Source: an uncultured Chlorobiaceae bacterium | GTDB lineage: Bacteria; Bacteroidota; Chlorobiia; Chlorobiales; Chlorobiaceae | Assembly (NCBI GenBank): GCA_903994455.1 | Contig: CAJEXI010000009.1 | Span: forward strand, 1-64,000 | DNA: 64,000 nt | Direction: 5' to 3' | In this document: positions 7,971-16,535 of the stretch, in pieces | Numbering within the stretch: position 1 is the first letter of the stretch | Layout: every line of letters starts with the position of its first letter | Position numbers and translations under genes: made by a program | Notes under the pieces: model-generated | Told to the model about the DNA's origin: nothing | Database searches by the model: none | The model's input: the letters and a program-made list of their open reading frames with translations, nothing else

Positions 7971-8327
7971 TCAGAAGAAGCTCGGAAGCTCCCGCTTCAT
8001 AACAGCTCCAACAGTGCCGTAAATCTCACCACATACCCCTCTTAAATCATGCTCTCTATCGAAGGTGTGTCCCAGCTTGCTTGTCCATAGTCCTGATGTT
8101 AATTGACGTGCGGCGCATGTGGGTTTGGTGGTATTTGGGTCAACCAAAATGGCAACTTTTTCAAACCCGTCTTCAAACTCTTCTGACTCACAGCGAGCAT
8201 ACCGCAAAGTCTCGAACGCTGCGATAAAACATTCAAGCGTGACTTTTCTCGGAATTTGTTGAGGCCAAAATGCAATGAACTCGATCACAATCCCGGTGAA
8301 AGTACCCCAATTATAACTCTCATTCAC
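7971..8327 (-). CDS. DUF7689-like hypothetical protein, possibly N-terminally shortened
   Basis: A 118-residue protein with WPQQIPRKVTLECF, then EFEDGFEKVAILVDP, AARQLTSGLWTSKLGH and YGTVGAVMKR, a pattern I recall from a conserved uncharacterised family (DUF7689). Members usually have a longer N-terminus with an NCIAWA-like motif; here only YNWGTF remains before the conserved core, so the front may be lost or altered. The start is GTG 8327. The next in-frame stop upstream is close by, so no longer start exists unless ATT is used. No function is known for the family. It sits between an AbiE pair and a ParE/RelE pair in the island, transcribed in the same direction. Confidence 0.6.
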   Translation of the reverse strand: MNESYNWGTFTGIVIEFIAFWPQQIPRKVTLECFIAAFETLRYARCESEEFEDGFEKVAILVDPNTTKPTCAARQLTSGLWTSKLGHTFDREHDLRGVCGEIYGTVGAVMKRELPSFF

Positions 8328-8373
8328 CGCTACTTTAATGTCAGATTTTACCCGGTTCGATGGTAACTTGCCA

Positions 8374-8655
8374 CTACGAGTGGTAGTTTTGGGAGGTATG
8401 AAACACCGTGATAATTGTTACCGTTGTGGCATCTGCAGTATAAACAATCAGCCAGGGGATATCCGAAAAGAACAACTCTCTTGTGCCATAAACTCGCCCA
8501 GGCTTGCCGCTGCCGGGATACAGTGTTAATTGCTTCATAGTCTTGTTGACGAGGCTCAACACAGTTTTTCTTGCTGCTTTTTCGCTCTCCTGCTTGATGA
8601 AAGCCTCAATTTCCATAAGGCGTTTCTCTGCCTTCTCAGTCCAGACTATCTTCAA
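8374..8655 (-). CDS. RelE/ParE-family toxin
   Basis: A 93-residue protein with the ParE/RelE fold signature: IVWTEKAEKRLMEIEAFI at the N-terminus, LTLYPGSGKPGRV in the middle and ELFFSDIPWLIVYTAD followed by VTIITVFH at the end. It begins at a TTG (8655) preceded by a GAGAGG, and overlaps the ribbon-helix-helix antitoxin gene by 20 bases, so translation is coupled. Members either cleave ribosome-bound mRNA (RelE) or inhibit gyrase (ParE). The R-x-x-x..IVY pattern and the partner type favour the ParE branch, but sequence alone does not settle the target. Confidence 0.82.
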   Translation of the reverse strand: MKIVWTEKAEKRLMEIEAFIKQESEKAARKTVLSLVNKTMKQLTLYPGSGKPGRVYGTRELFFSDIPWLIVYTADATTVTIITVFHTSQNYHS

Positions 8656-8896
8656 CTCGCCTCTCCCACTTTGCTACAAGGGTTTCATGAGTAATGATCC
8701 TGCCTGCTCTGGCATCTTCAAGACCCTCCTCAATGCTTTTAATCTGCCATTCATTGAGGTCAAGGTAGTGATTAATAGCCTCTTCAAGAACAAAGGTTTT
8801 CGTTCTTCTGGTTGCAGCGGCAAGGGCTTCAAGACGCCGCTTGGTGTTGGTCTCAAGTTTGAAGCTAACCTGCTCTCTTTTTGTCGTCATCGTCAT
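8636..8896 (-). CDS. CopG/ParD-like ribbon-helix-helix antitoxin
   Basis: An 86-residue protein beginning MTMTTKREQVSFKLE, the beta strand and first helix of a ribbon-helix-helix DNA-binding fold, followed by RRTKTFVLEEAINHYLDLNEW. The C-terminal part (IEEGLEDARAGRIITHETL) is the toxin-binding tail seen in ParD/RHH antitoxins of RelE/ParE toxins. I start it at ATG 8896 because the fold begins there, although the frame stays open to 9046; ATG 8890 is an alternative. It precedes and overlaps the toxin gene, the usual order, and probably represses the shared promoter in the 8897-9185 gap. Confidence 0.8.
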   Translation of the reverse strand: MTMTTKREQVSFKLETNTKRRLEALAAATRRTKTFVLEEAINHYLDLNEWQIKSIEEGLEDARAGRIITHETLVAKWERRVEDSLD

Positions 8897-9185
8897 GATG
8901 CTGGTACCCTGATGGTTGGGTTCGTATTTTGATGCACTCCGATAAAATACGGGACTGCCAGATATTCTCAAATTTCTTTGTAAGGAAGCCTCTCTCAAGT
9001 CGAGTTCAATGGCATGCAACTTCCTTCGTTCACACCTCGCTCCCATGCAGCTTCAACATACTCAATCATCGGCTTTGCTGTCCATTATTTTTATTACCTT
9101 GTTAGTACAACTTCATGGGTAGAGTCGAATTTCTCTACCTGTGGAAAAGCAGCTCAAAAATTTTCAGACAAAGCGGATACAATTC

Positions 9186-9446
9186 ATGCAAAAACAACTG
9201 ACCGTCATTATCACACATGAAGAAGATGGGTATGTTTCCCTCTGTCCCGAATTTGATATTGCAAGCCAGGGGGAGAGCATTGAAGAAGCCCGCGATAATC
9301 TTCGTGAAGCTTTGGAGTTATTCTTTGAGACCGCATCCAGCGAAGAGATCAAGACGCGCCTGCATGAGGAGGTATACGTGACCCGCATGGAGGTTGCTGT
9401 TAGGAAAACTTCAATCACATCATCAGCATCAATACAAGGCAAGTAA
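9186..9446 (+). CDS. HicB-family protein without a HicA partner
   Basis: An 86-residue protein with the partially degraded RNase-H-like fold of the HicB/UPF0150 family: LTVIITHEEDGYVSLCPEFDI, then SQGESIEEARDNLREALELFF. HicB antitoxins normally pair with a short HicA mRNA interferase. No HicA-like frame lies on either side: the next gene starts 4 bases later on the opposite strand, and the upstream gap is non-coding. It is one of few plus-strand genes in the island. It may be an orphan antitoxin or act on a HicA elsewhere. ATG 9186 is chosen because the fold begins there. Confidence 0.72.
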   Translation: MQKQLTVIITHEEDGYVSLCPEFDIASQGESIEEARDNLREALELFFETASSEEIKTRLHEEVYVTRMEVAVRKTSITSSASIQGK

Positions 9447-9449
9447 ATA

Positions 9450-9935
9450 TTAAACAGAAGGTTTCCCATAATTTTTTGCGATATTTAAATTGCGCAATGT
9501 AGAAAATAACTCCACCATTGTACCATTCGATACTATCCATGCTATAACAATATTGAGTAATTCTTCTTGATCAGAAATATATCCCATACGACTATCTCCG
9601 CCACGAGTTCCATCAAGCTTTTTTCTTTTCCCTCTTGTTAAAAACGTATTTTTTTCTTCATAGATAAAGTCTCTTGCCATTTTATTCTCTTTTCCTTTCT
9701 CAAGGTATCTTCGAAGCAGTTTTGTAATCCCTTTGTAGTATATCTCATATTTTTTTTCTGGATCATCATCCAATCCTAACGCAAAATTCTTTAATTCATA
9801 CTCTGTGACTAAACCTTCAGGCATAACCAATAACTGCTCTCCTTTTACTTGATCAGTTTGAGCAAGAATAAGTAATTTTTCCTCATCATTACTTTTTTTC
9901 TTTTTGGATATTTTTGACGTTGACATATTTTTCAT
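9450..9935 (-). CDS. Unknown protein paired with the HTH/ImmA-IrrE gene
   Basis: A 161-residue protein I do not recognise. It starts with a lysine- and serine-rich stretch (ISKKKKSNDEEKLL), has an EGLVTEYELKNFALGLDD segment, is rich in charged residues and ends in a more hydrophobic helix (ELLNIVIAWIVSNGTMVELF). No signal peptide or membrane segment is evident. It begins 10 bases after the end of the ImmA/IrrE-type gene on the same strand and is as AT-rich as that gene, so the two form a unit that differs in base composition from the neighbours. By position it could be the effector or target of the metalloprotease-regulator, but this is speculation. Confidence 0.6.
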   Translation of the reverse strand: MKNMSTSKISKKKKSNDEEKLLILAQTDQVKGEQLLVMPEGLVTEYELKNFALGLDDDPEKKYEIYYKGITKLLRRYLEKGKENKMARDFIYEEKNTFLTRGKRKKLDGTRGGDSRMGYISDQEELLNIVIAWIVSNGTMVELFSTLRNLNIAKNYGKPSV

Positions 9936-9945
9936 AATAATTTAT

Positions 9946-11166
9946 TTAAATAATATTAAAGACTGCTTCTTTAATCATATCAACACTCTCTTGGATAGTT
10001 TCTTTTTCCCAAGGGTTTGTGTTAAACCTTTCTAGTGTTTTTTTGATATCCGGAAAATATTTTTTGTATTTACTCCAGGCATTATGATACCCCTGATTGT
10101 TTCGATCGTAATTATAAAAACTATAAATAAGACTTGGGTGAACTTGAGATTTTTTTGCAAACTCTCTGACAATTAATTCATTATTTATAAACGGTGCTAT
10201 GTATTTGCTTTTTTCTTCGGAAAAAAGGTATTCTCTGGAAAAATCATTTGCTTCATCTTCCCCGATTAAAAAGAGATCTAATTCCCCTGAAAGATGATAC
10301 GCGTTTGTTTGTATTATCTCCAAATCGTATAAAATATGATGAATTTCGTGTATCAGTGCAAACCAAATCGTTGGGTAGTTTTTTTGAAGATCAGTCAAGA
10401 CAATACACGGCTTATTGTTGACAAAAAAAGTAGCTCCTCTTACTTGAACAGTAGGAAGATATGGCTGATATATTATGGTTATTCCTATATTATACAGTGC
10501 TTGAGCAACAACAAATAGTCCTTTTTCCGTATCCATTGTATATTGCCTAATCTTGGGAAGTAAACTCACTAAAGCGGCCCTGTCGAATTCGTTTTTATTA
10601 TTGATTTTCTGGAAGTGACTATATGCTGATCTCACCCAGAAATCTCGCATTTTATTATTGGATGATCTCTTTGTCCGACTAAATAATGGGTATAATTTTT
10701 GATCATTGTATTGAAATATATTTTCTATTCCAAAAAATGATTTGATCCGGCATTCAATTTTATCGAAATCAGTCTTTGAATCTATAAATTTTGCTTTGTA
10801 AAGGTTTTTTAAATCAAAATTACTGGCAATAAAATTGAGCTTTCTTGCTCTCTCCAGTTCACCGATTGATTCTGGAGACATTTCTGTTAAATAAATATTA
10901 ATAAATTTCTCGGGATTCAGATTCAGAAAACTACTCAGCTTTAGTGCATTTACGATATCAACTCTTTTTGCTGTGCGGTCTAAAATACCTTCAAGAGATT
11001 TACGCTCGATATTCAACAACTTCTCTATTTGATATTGCGACAGCCCAACTTCGAGTAAACGACATTCAAAAAGCTGTTTTATTGAAGTATCCGCACTTGG
11101 TTCAACCGAGCTACTTAGGGGCTGTAGCAAAGATTGAAGAAAGATGTTAAGCTCGTTATCATTCAT
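9946..11166 (-). CDS. HTH-domain ImmA/IrrE-type metallopeptidase regulator
   Basis: A 406-residue protein with an N-terminal helix-turn-helix of XRE type at about 34-82 (GLSQYQIEKLLNIERKSLEGIL) and a C-terminal ImmA/IrrE peptidase domain. The zinc site HEIHH lies at 273-277 in FALIHEIHHILYDLE, with a downstream E in EDEANDFSREYLF at about 304. ImmA-type proteases cleave a partner repressor, as in ICEBs1 and the radiation response of Deinococcus. Fusions of HTH and protease also occur in toxin-antitoxin-like pairs. Two AGGT-N6-ACCT palindromes lie within 95 bases upstream and suggest autoregulation. The gene is strikingly AT-rich compared with its surroundings, a sign of recent transfer. The unknown 161-residue gene follows after 10 bases. 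Confidence 0.8.
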   Translation of the reverse strand: MNDNELNIFLQSLLQPLSSSVEPSADTSIKQLFECRLLEVGLSQYQIEKLLNIERKSLEGILDRTAKRVDIVNALKLSSFLNLNPEKFINIYLTEMSPESIGELERARKLNFIASNFDLKNLYKAKFIDSKTDFDKIECRIKSFFGIENIFQYNDQKLYPLFSRTKRSSNNKMRDFWVRSAYSHFQKINNKNEFDRAALVSLLPKIRQYTMDTEKGLFVVAQALYNIGITIIYQPYLPTVQVRGATFFVNNKPCIVLTDLQKNYPTIWFALIHEIHHILYDLEIIQTNAYHLSGELDLFLIGEDEANDFSREYLFSEEKSKYIAPFINNELIVREFAKKSQVHPSLIYSFYNYDRNNQGYHNAWSKYKKYFPDIKKTLERFNTNPWEKETIQESVDMIKEAVFNII

Positions 11167-11190
11167 TACGTTGTGCGAAATTTTATTTTC

Positions 11191-11260
11191 TTAGGTAAAT
11201 TCACCTGCGTAATTTAACAAAATATGGCAAATTTTCAATTTTTTAGGTAAAATTACCTAA
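11191..11260 (-). promoter_or_regulatory. Paired palindromic operator sites upstream of the HTH/ImmA gene
   Basis: Two copies of AGGT-N6-ACCT lie at 11193-11206 (AGGTAAATTCACCT) and 11245-11258 (AGGTAAAATTACCT). The second extends to a perfect 18-base palindrome at 11243-11260. They are 52 bases apart centre to centre, close to five helical turns, and lie 27 to 94 bases upstream of the start codon at 11166. This fits binding by a dimeric XRE-type repressor, most simply the HTH of the gene itself. No other copies were noticed in the window. Confidence 0.65.
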
Positions 11261-11664
11261 GAAATCGGAACGCATGAGAATTTTCTGAGGTCAAATCACA
11301 AGAAAATTATCAGGGGTATGACTATCGCCGTCGAGCGTTGGTCCGAATTTGCCCAAGCGATGAAGTTGTCGACAAGAAAGGCAGAACGGATTCAGCGCGA
11401 TATCAGGGTAGCAACATGAATGTCCTGACATTTACCGATGAAATAACCGGATAGGTCAAGGAAAGACAGAAAACGTAATCAGGATGATAACAGGCATAAA
11501 GGTCGAACAGCAGAATTTTGCACTCCCCAGCAACATACTCCGCAAAAGGGCAATGGCGAAATACAACACAACACCCCGGTCAGGCTCCTGAAGCAGACAT
11601 CCTGATCAAGCGAAACACCCTGACCCGCAATGCTGCAAGCGCGGGCTTGCCTTTTTCCCGCAAT
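11261..11664. other. Degenerate intergenic stretch
   Basis: Only short frames are present. One of 33 codons at 11318-11419 on the plus strand (MTIAVERWSEFAQAMKLS...) and one of about 36 codons starting near 11484 look like scraps of larger genes but I cannot assign them. A hairpin with a short T-run at 11635-11656 ends the stretch on the plus strand. Confidence 0.4.
11635..11656 (+). terminator. Terminator-like hairpin
   Basis: GCAAGC at 11635-11640 pairs with GCTTGC at 11645-11650 over a 4-base loop and is followed by CTTTTT. It faces the 3' end of the pentapeptide-repeat gene and may have served a plus-strand gene now lost. Confidence 0.45.
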
Positions 11665-13911
11665 TCATTCGAGACTTCTCAATTTTTCTTTTTCTCCAGG
11701 AGTTAACCCGTACAGACCTTTGAACTGTGTGTCATCAAGATGCTTTACAAGCTTAGCTGCCAGCCCATACCGTGACAATTTTTGAGTAAATTTATCATCA
11801 CTGGAAGGAATCTGAAGGATAATACCACGGGCAATCTCGGGAGATTCAGCAGCGAGAGCAACGAGATAAACATGGAGCTGCCGGGTAAAATCGGCAACCT
11901 CTTTCGGCTTTTGAGGGCTGTACCGTTTGTTAAACCTGATCGGAATTTCCGCTTGAGCAAGAATTGATTCCATCTCAGGGTGTGGCGCATCTGGTTGGCT
12001 GGCCCTCTTCAATCTGGCCGTAACTTGCCGACGTTGATCTGTATCTGTTATGAATGGTTGTAAAATAGTGATTAACTGATCCACATCGCTTTTATCCAAA
12101 GCCTTCCAGAAGACCTCTCTTGCGTCAATGATTTTTGTTGCTGCATTGGTAAAATCAGCGGCATAAAGATTTGCCTCTCGCAAGTTCGCGCCCTGAAGTT
12201 TTGCCCTGCTCAAGTTCGCACCCTGAAGCTCTGCACCGCCCAAGTCCGCACCCTGAAGCCTTGCACCACCCAAGTTCGCACCCTGAAGTTTTGCACCGCC
12301 CAAGTCCGCACCCTGAAGCCCTGCACCACCCAAGTTCGCACCCTGAAGCCCTACACCACCCAAGTTCGCACCCTGAAGCTCTGCACCGCCCAATTTCGCA
12401 CCCTGAAGCTCTGCACCGCCCAAGTCCGCACCCTGAAGCCTTGCACCGACCAAATCCGCACCCTGTAGTTTTGCTCCGTCCAAGTCCGCACCCTGAAGCC
12501 CTGCACCAACCAAGTTCGCGCTCTGAAGCCCTGCACCGCCCAATTTCGCACCCTGAAGTTTTGCCAAAAACAAGTCCGCGCCCTGAAGCTGCACCATTCT
12601 CAAGTCAGCACCAATAAGCATTGCCTTGTAAAGAGCAGCATGTCGCAAATTCCGGCCTTTGAGATTGATGGGCTCAACCTGTCTTAAGCCTTCCTCCCAT
12701 TTGCCTGAACGAATCAGTGCTAGCGTCTCTGGCTTGGGCGGTTTGACAAACAAAAGCTGTTCATCCAAATCAAGCCGACGTTTATCCATCAACAAACCTG
12801 ATAGCAACGTATGTTGTGTTCGAAATGATTGACGACCTACCACAAGCTGTTCAAAATGCTCTTCATCAACCATCAGAGCAAGTGGCAACAGCGAGCCCAT
12901 AAGCAGTGTCAAAAGTAAGGCAAAACTTCCTCGTGGTGCTTGATAGTGCCACGACACAACTATAGGAATGAGAAAAGAGAGGCAGAAAAAGATGATATCA
13001 GATTTTTCACCCGGCAACCACGGAACATCAACACCACCCGCCAGCACCCACACGGCCAAAGCAAGGATGAGAGCAACAACAAGAGAAAAAATAACTTTAT
13101 ACCTTCGGGGTGATCTCTTCAACTTATTGTCACGAAACTGAAATGAGAGTACGGAGAGCAGAAGCACAACCATTCCTGCAATTGCAATTTTTTCATCAAC
13201 AGCAAACAAAATGATTGTGAACCCGGCAAATAAGAGTAGAAACGACACCCATACCCATCGGCGGGGAACATGCGCCGCAATCAGCGCACGCCAATAGCTT
13301 TTCCAGTCGTCCTTTGGATGCAGAATGGTGGGCCAGAATAGAGTGATCAGGACAACATCAAGCCATATCGCTATGCGTTGCAGCCAAGTAACAGACTCCT
13401 CTTGATAGGCCAGGAACTCAAGCTGCAAAGCAAACAGGACAAAAAGCGGTAACAGCACCAACGTTATAGAGGTCATCACCGCGAGAAATGGTTTCACCAG
13501 AGGACTGGGCTGACCAACCAGATAGTAGGTAAAAGGAAAAATGTGCAGCCGGTCGCGCAACCCGCCAATGACCTCATCCTGCTGCACGGCTGCATCGAAT
13601 ACAAAAAGTTTGCGTGACAGGAGCTGGAGTTGCAGCAACAGATTAAAATGGGCAAGTACCAGAATAAAGGGAGTGAACGCAAAAAAGCCGACAATCGGCA
13701 TCTCCACATCCACAAAGGGCAACTTGATACCCTTACCAATCAGCAGATCGAGGTCAGTTGTGCCAAACACAATAACCAGCACATAGGCACATGCCGCAAT
13801 AAAGGCTGTATGCTGCACTGCAAGGCGCTCTGAGGATTGATTTGCTACATCAAGCAGCACTTGTGGATTCTTTTCTTCCAACTCTTTTTCACTTTGTGGA
13901 AACATGAGCAT
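11665..13911 (-). CDS. Membrane-anchored pentapeptide-repeat protein
   Basis: A 748-residue protein. The first ~350 residues hold several hydrophobic membrane segments in groups (for example AFIAACAYVLVIVFG near residue 35, FFAFTPFILVLAHF near 76, VVALILALAVWVLAG near 285). After a linker, residues 427-577 are a run of pentapeptide repeats of the A(D/N)Lxx type, typically LQGANLGGAG and LQGADLGGAK, forming a predicted right-handed beta helix. The C-terminal ~160 residues are helical without a known domain. The gene begins 14 bases after the end of the type III restriction gene on the same strand, so it is probably co-transcribed. Related pentapeptide proteins occur in defence neighbourhoods, but the function is unknown. 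The repeats are nearly identical in DNA as well. Confidence 0.8.
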   Translation of the reverse strand: MLMFPQSEKELEEKNPQVLLDVANQSSERLAVQHTAFIAACAYVLVIVFGTTDLDLLIGKGIKLPFVDVEMPIVGFFAFTPFILVLAHFNLLLQLQLLSRKLFVFDAAVQQDEVIGGLRDRLHIFPFTYYLVGQPSPLVKPFLAVMTSITLVLLPLFVLFALQLEFLAYQEESVTWLQRIAIWLDVVLITLFWPTILHPKDDWKSYWRALIAAHVPRRWVWVSFLLLFAGFTIILFAVDEKIAIAGMVVLLLSVLSFQFRDNKLKRSPRRYKVIFSLVVALILALAVWVLAGGVDVPWLPGEKSDIIFFCLSFLIPIVVSWHYQAPRGSFALLLTLLMGSLLPLALMVDEEHFEQLVVGRQSFRTQHTLLSGLLMDKRRLDLDEQLLFVKPPKPETLALIRSGKWEEGLRQVEPINLKGRNLRHAALYKAMLIGADLRMVQLQGADLFLAKLQGAKLGGAGLQSANLVGAGLQGADLDGAKLQGADLVGARLQGADLGGAELQGAKLGGAELQGANLGGVGLQGANLGGAGLQGADLGGAKLQGANLGGARLQGADLGGAELQGANLSRAKLQGANLREANLYAADFTNAATKIIDAREVFWKALDKSDVDQLITILQPFITDTDQRRQVTARLKRASQPDAPHPEMESILAQAEIPIRFNKRYSPQKPKEVADFTRQLHVYLVALAAESPEIARGIILQIPSSDDKFTQKLSRYGLAAKLVKHLDDTQFKGLYGLTPGEKEKLRSLE
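12181..12630 (-). repeat. Fifteen tandem 30-bp units coding for pentapeptide repeats
   Basis: The DNA repeats with a 30-base period in register from 12181 to 12630, each unit coding two pentapeptides (ten residues). Units begin CAAGTCCGCA or CAAGTTCGCA on the plus strand. Central units are almost identical and the outer ones diverge, which suggests recent expansion by slippage or unequal exchange. The array is continuous, without spacers, so it is not CRISPR. Confidence 0.85.
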
Positions 13912-13925
13912 AAGCCTGAATACAT

Positions 13926-16535
13926 TTACGAATTGATCTTTCCCCCAATCCCCGCCAAATCCCTACCCTTCGGCATCACAAACAAACATGCCCCGTTGCT
14001 CCGCTTCTCCCACAACTCCCCCAACACCCCTTTCTCTCGTGAATCTTCATTGCTCCATGATGTCTCCGCTTTGTACTCGACAACGAGAAAACGCCCGTCC
14101 TTGAGTTTGCAGACAAAGTCGGGGTAGAATTTGTCGGTGGAGGTTTGGAGCCAGAAGGAGTGGAACTCGCGCCGTTCGATGTTGCGCACCCAGAATTCAA
14201 CTTCGGGGAGTTGATCGATGTAGATGGCGCACTCCTCCTCTTCGCCGTTGAGGGAGGCAATCTCCTTGTAGTAGTGCTTCCTGAACTTGAAGCTGCCCTG
14301 ATATTTTGCGTTACAGGGGTATTCGTCGGGTTTGAACCTGAAGCATCGGGCTGGCGTCACCACAATCGGGGTAGCGCATTCCGGCAGGAGAAATGCCTGA
14401 TATGCTTTCTGCCGCTCGGCTCTGCGCAGGGCATCTATTTTAGCGACAATCCGTTGGCGCAGGGTGTACTTGTCGTGAAAAAGCTCCTGAAGGGAGATAT
14501 TTCTCTCGTTCAGGAGATAGTGAATAACGCCAATCAGGTAAGGGCCGCTCTCTGACGGAAAGATGTCGGCACGATTCGGGATGTTTTTGTCAATCCAGTG
14601 AACCAGCGTTGCCACACTTTCGTCGTTGTCCGGCTCCAGAAAAGAGATCTGGTGGCGCAGCTCTTCGAGGAATGACTTTGAGACCTTGCCGCGCTCATCA
14701 ACGTCAATGTCAATCACCTTGCCATCAAACTGCTTTGCTGCATAGTCTGACTCGGTGAAGGTCGAAGGATATTTGGAAAGTCTCCACGGAATTTCAAGGA
14801 AATGGCTCTCCTCGAAGGGTTCAAAAAGGTCGCCCTGCTGCACGGAGAGGAGAGGAACTGAGAAGTCAATGTCGCGTTCAGCCGCTGTTTTTGGCTGTTC
14901 CGGCGGTATACCACAGCTTTTGCGATAGAGCCGCTCGATAGTTGCCCTCGCTTCCGGCGTTGTGCAGCAATCAAGAATTGCGTACTTCTCCGGCTCTTCC
15001 ATGATGCCGACAAAGGTGCAGGTTTTGCTCGCCTCGTCGTAGGTGAATTTGTTGGCAACGGTTTCGGGCAGCCCTGCAAGAAGTGGCGCTTCTGCCAGAG
15101 GTTCCGATACCTTGAAAAAGAGGTCAAGCCTGCCCTGTTCACCGGCTGGCATACTGGTTATCAGCTCTTTGGCCTCCTGCCGGTTAAAGCCGTTTTGAAT
15201 GAGCGCATCTTCAAGGGCATTGGCCGCCTCAACAAAATTTTTCGATGCTGAAAAAGCATAGGCCATGTTCAGCTCTAAGCGCTGCTTCCGCTTGGCCTGA
15301 TGCAGCCGCATGATACGACCGAGAATCTGTTCGACCGCCGTGGAGGAGCGCATTTCGGCAACGGAGCAAAGAACGTAGGCAAAGGGGCAATCCCACCCCT
15401 CCCGCAACGCCTGCACGGTAATGATAAAGCGCACCTTGCAACTCGATACCGCAAGATCAAGATTCTCCAGCCCTTTGTCGGTTCCGGTGGCTCGACGAAT
15501 CTGCTCCGCCGGAATATTGAAATCATCAATCAGGCACTGCTCAACCACCTCCACGGTGAGCGTCTCATGCGTCTGGCTTTTGGCCTGTGCCTGAATGAGC
15601 ATGATCGGCCTGATGTACTCGCCTGTCACCTGCTGCTCTTCAAGGGCAAGCTGTTCAAGATGTTTGCGGCACGCGATGGCATCCGTCAGCAGCTCCTTCC
15701 AGTTTGGCCTTGTTTCGAGGCGGATGGGCATTTTTATCATCTGGGCCGCCTTCAGCTCTGCCGCCGAGACAGAGTAGAGGATATTGCTTGGATTGTGCTC
15801 GGTGGCCGGTGTTGCCGTAAACTCAATGATGCAGGAGGGGTTGAAGCGGGCGAGGGTCTCAAAGGAGAGTTGCGTCCGTGAGTTGTGCGCTTCGTCAACA
15901 ATCACAATCGGACGGTGCATTTTCAACAGATTGGCCAGCGACTGAATCGGCACACCGTTGTCGTAGGCTTCAAGGGTTTGGGCGAGAGCGGTGTCGAGAT
16001 CAGTGAAGTGCTCCATCAGAACGCCGGATTGCTCATAGACCTTTCGCCCCTCCGTTTCATCCACCCTGAAGGCCTGAATGGTGGAGACAATAATGGTGGC
16101 ATTGTTGGCAAGCGTCGGGCGGGTGACGTAGAGCGCCTCCGGCATGGTGAGCACCGCCACCGATGGCATCGACTCCTCAACCGCCTGCCGGTAAGGGTGG
16201 TTACGATCTTTCAGGGCGTTACAGGTCTGCTCCTTGATGGTATTGGAGGGCACAAGCCAGAGGACAACCGGCGTTTCCGTGTGCATCAACTCTTTGGCGG
16301 CAATACCGATGGCATGGCTGGCAACAATGGTTTTGCCTCCGCCGGTGGGCATTCTGAGACAGATATAAGGCAACCCCGGAAGCTCCTTCACCTCCCGATA
16401 TGATAACGCCGCGCCAAACGATTGCCGGGTGACGGTGGCATAAGCCCTTTCGGCACTCTCATCCTGCTGAAAGGCGACAAAATAATCCGTGAGGGCCGAT
16501 AACGAGCGCCGCTGGTAATCCTTGAGGGTTATCAT
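13926..16535 (-). CDS. res: Type III restriction enzyme, Res subunit (helicase-nuclease)
   Basis: An ~869-residue SF2 helicase with a C-terminal nuclease. The Walker A motif PTGGGKT lies near residue 63, DEAH near 214 (IVIVDEAHNSR), and motif VI-like EQILGRIMRLHQAKR near 410. The end carries a PD-(D/E)xK nuclease pattern, YPDFVCKLKDGRFLVVEYK. Res uses ATP to communicate along DNA and cut unmethylated sites together with Mod. I choose ATG 16535 because it forms an ATGA overlap with the mod stop codon; GTG 16541 would add two residues. The pentapeptide-repeat gene follows after 14 bases. All main motifs look intact. Confidence 0.88.
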   Translation of the reverse strand: MITLKDYQRRSLSALTDYFVAFQQDESAERAYATVTRQSFGAALSYREVKELPGLPYICLRMPTGGGKTIVASHAIGIAAKELMHTETPVVLWLVPSNTIKEQTCNALKDRNHPYRQAVEESMPSVAVLTMPEALYVTRPTLANNATIIVSTIQAFRVDETEGRKVYEQSGVLMEHFTDLDTALAQTLEAYDNGVPIQSLANLLKMHRPIVIVDEAHNSRTQLSFETLARFNPSCIIEFTATPATEHNPSNILYSVSAAELKAAQMIKMPIRLETRPNWKELLTDAIACRKHLEQLALEEQQVTGEYIRPIMLIQAQAKSQTHETLTVEVVEQCLIDDFNIPAEQIRRATGTDKGLENLDLAVSSCKVRFIITVQALREGWDCPFAYVLCSVAEMRSSTAVEQILGRIMRLHQAKRKQRLELNMAYAFSASKNFVEAANALEDALIQNGFNRQEAKELITSMPAGEQGRLDLFFKVSEPLAEAPLLAGLPETVANKFTYDEASKTCTFVGIMEEPEKYAILDCCTTPEARATIERLYRKSCGIPPEQPKTAAERDIDFSVPLLSVQQGDLFEPFEESHFLEIPWRLSKYPSTFTESDYAAKQFDGKVIDIDVDERGKVSKSFLEELRHQISFLEPDNDESVATLVHWIDKNIPNRADIFPSESGPYLIGVIHYLLNERNISLQELFHDKYTLRQRIVAKIDALRRAERQKAYQAFLLPECATPIVVTPARCFRFKPDEYPCNAKYQGSFKFRKHYYKEIASLNGEEEECAIYIDQLPEVEFWVRNIERREFHSFWLQTSTDKFYPDFVCKLKDGRFLVVEYKAETSWSNEDSREKGVLGELWEKRSNGACLFVMPKGRDLAGIGGKINS

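Noticed and set aside
12171..12617. Plus-strand frame of 148 codons rich in His, Pro and Ser
   Set aside because: It is the antisense reading of the pentapeptide repeats; its regularity is imposed by the other strand.
12181..12630. Regular 30-bp repeats resembling a CRISPR array
   Set aside because: The units abut with no spacers, keep a frame, and code for A(D/N)Lxx pentapeptides.
15300..16403. Two long plus-strand frames of 193 and 172 codons
   Set aside because: They are antisense to the res gene in a high-GC stretch, with no start signals or known motifs.
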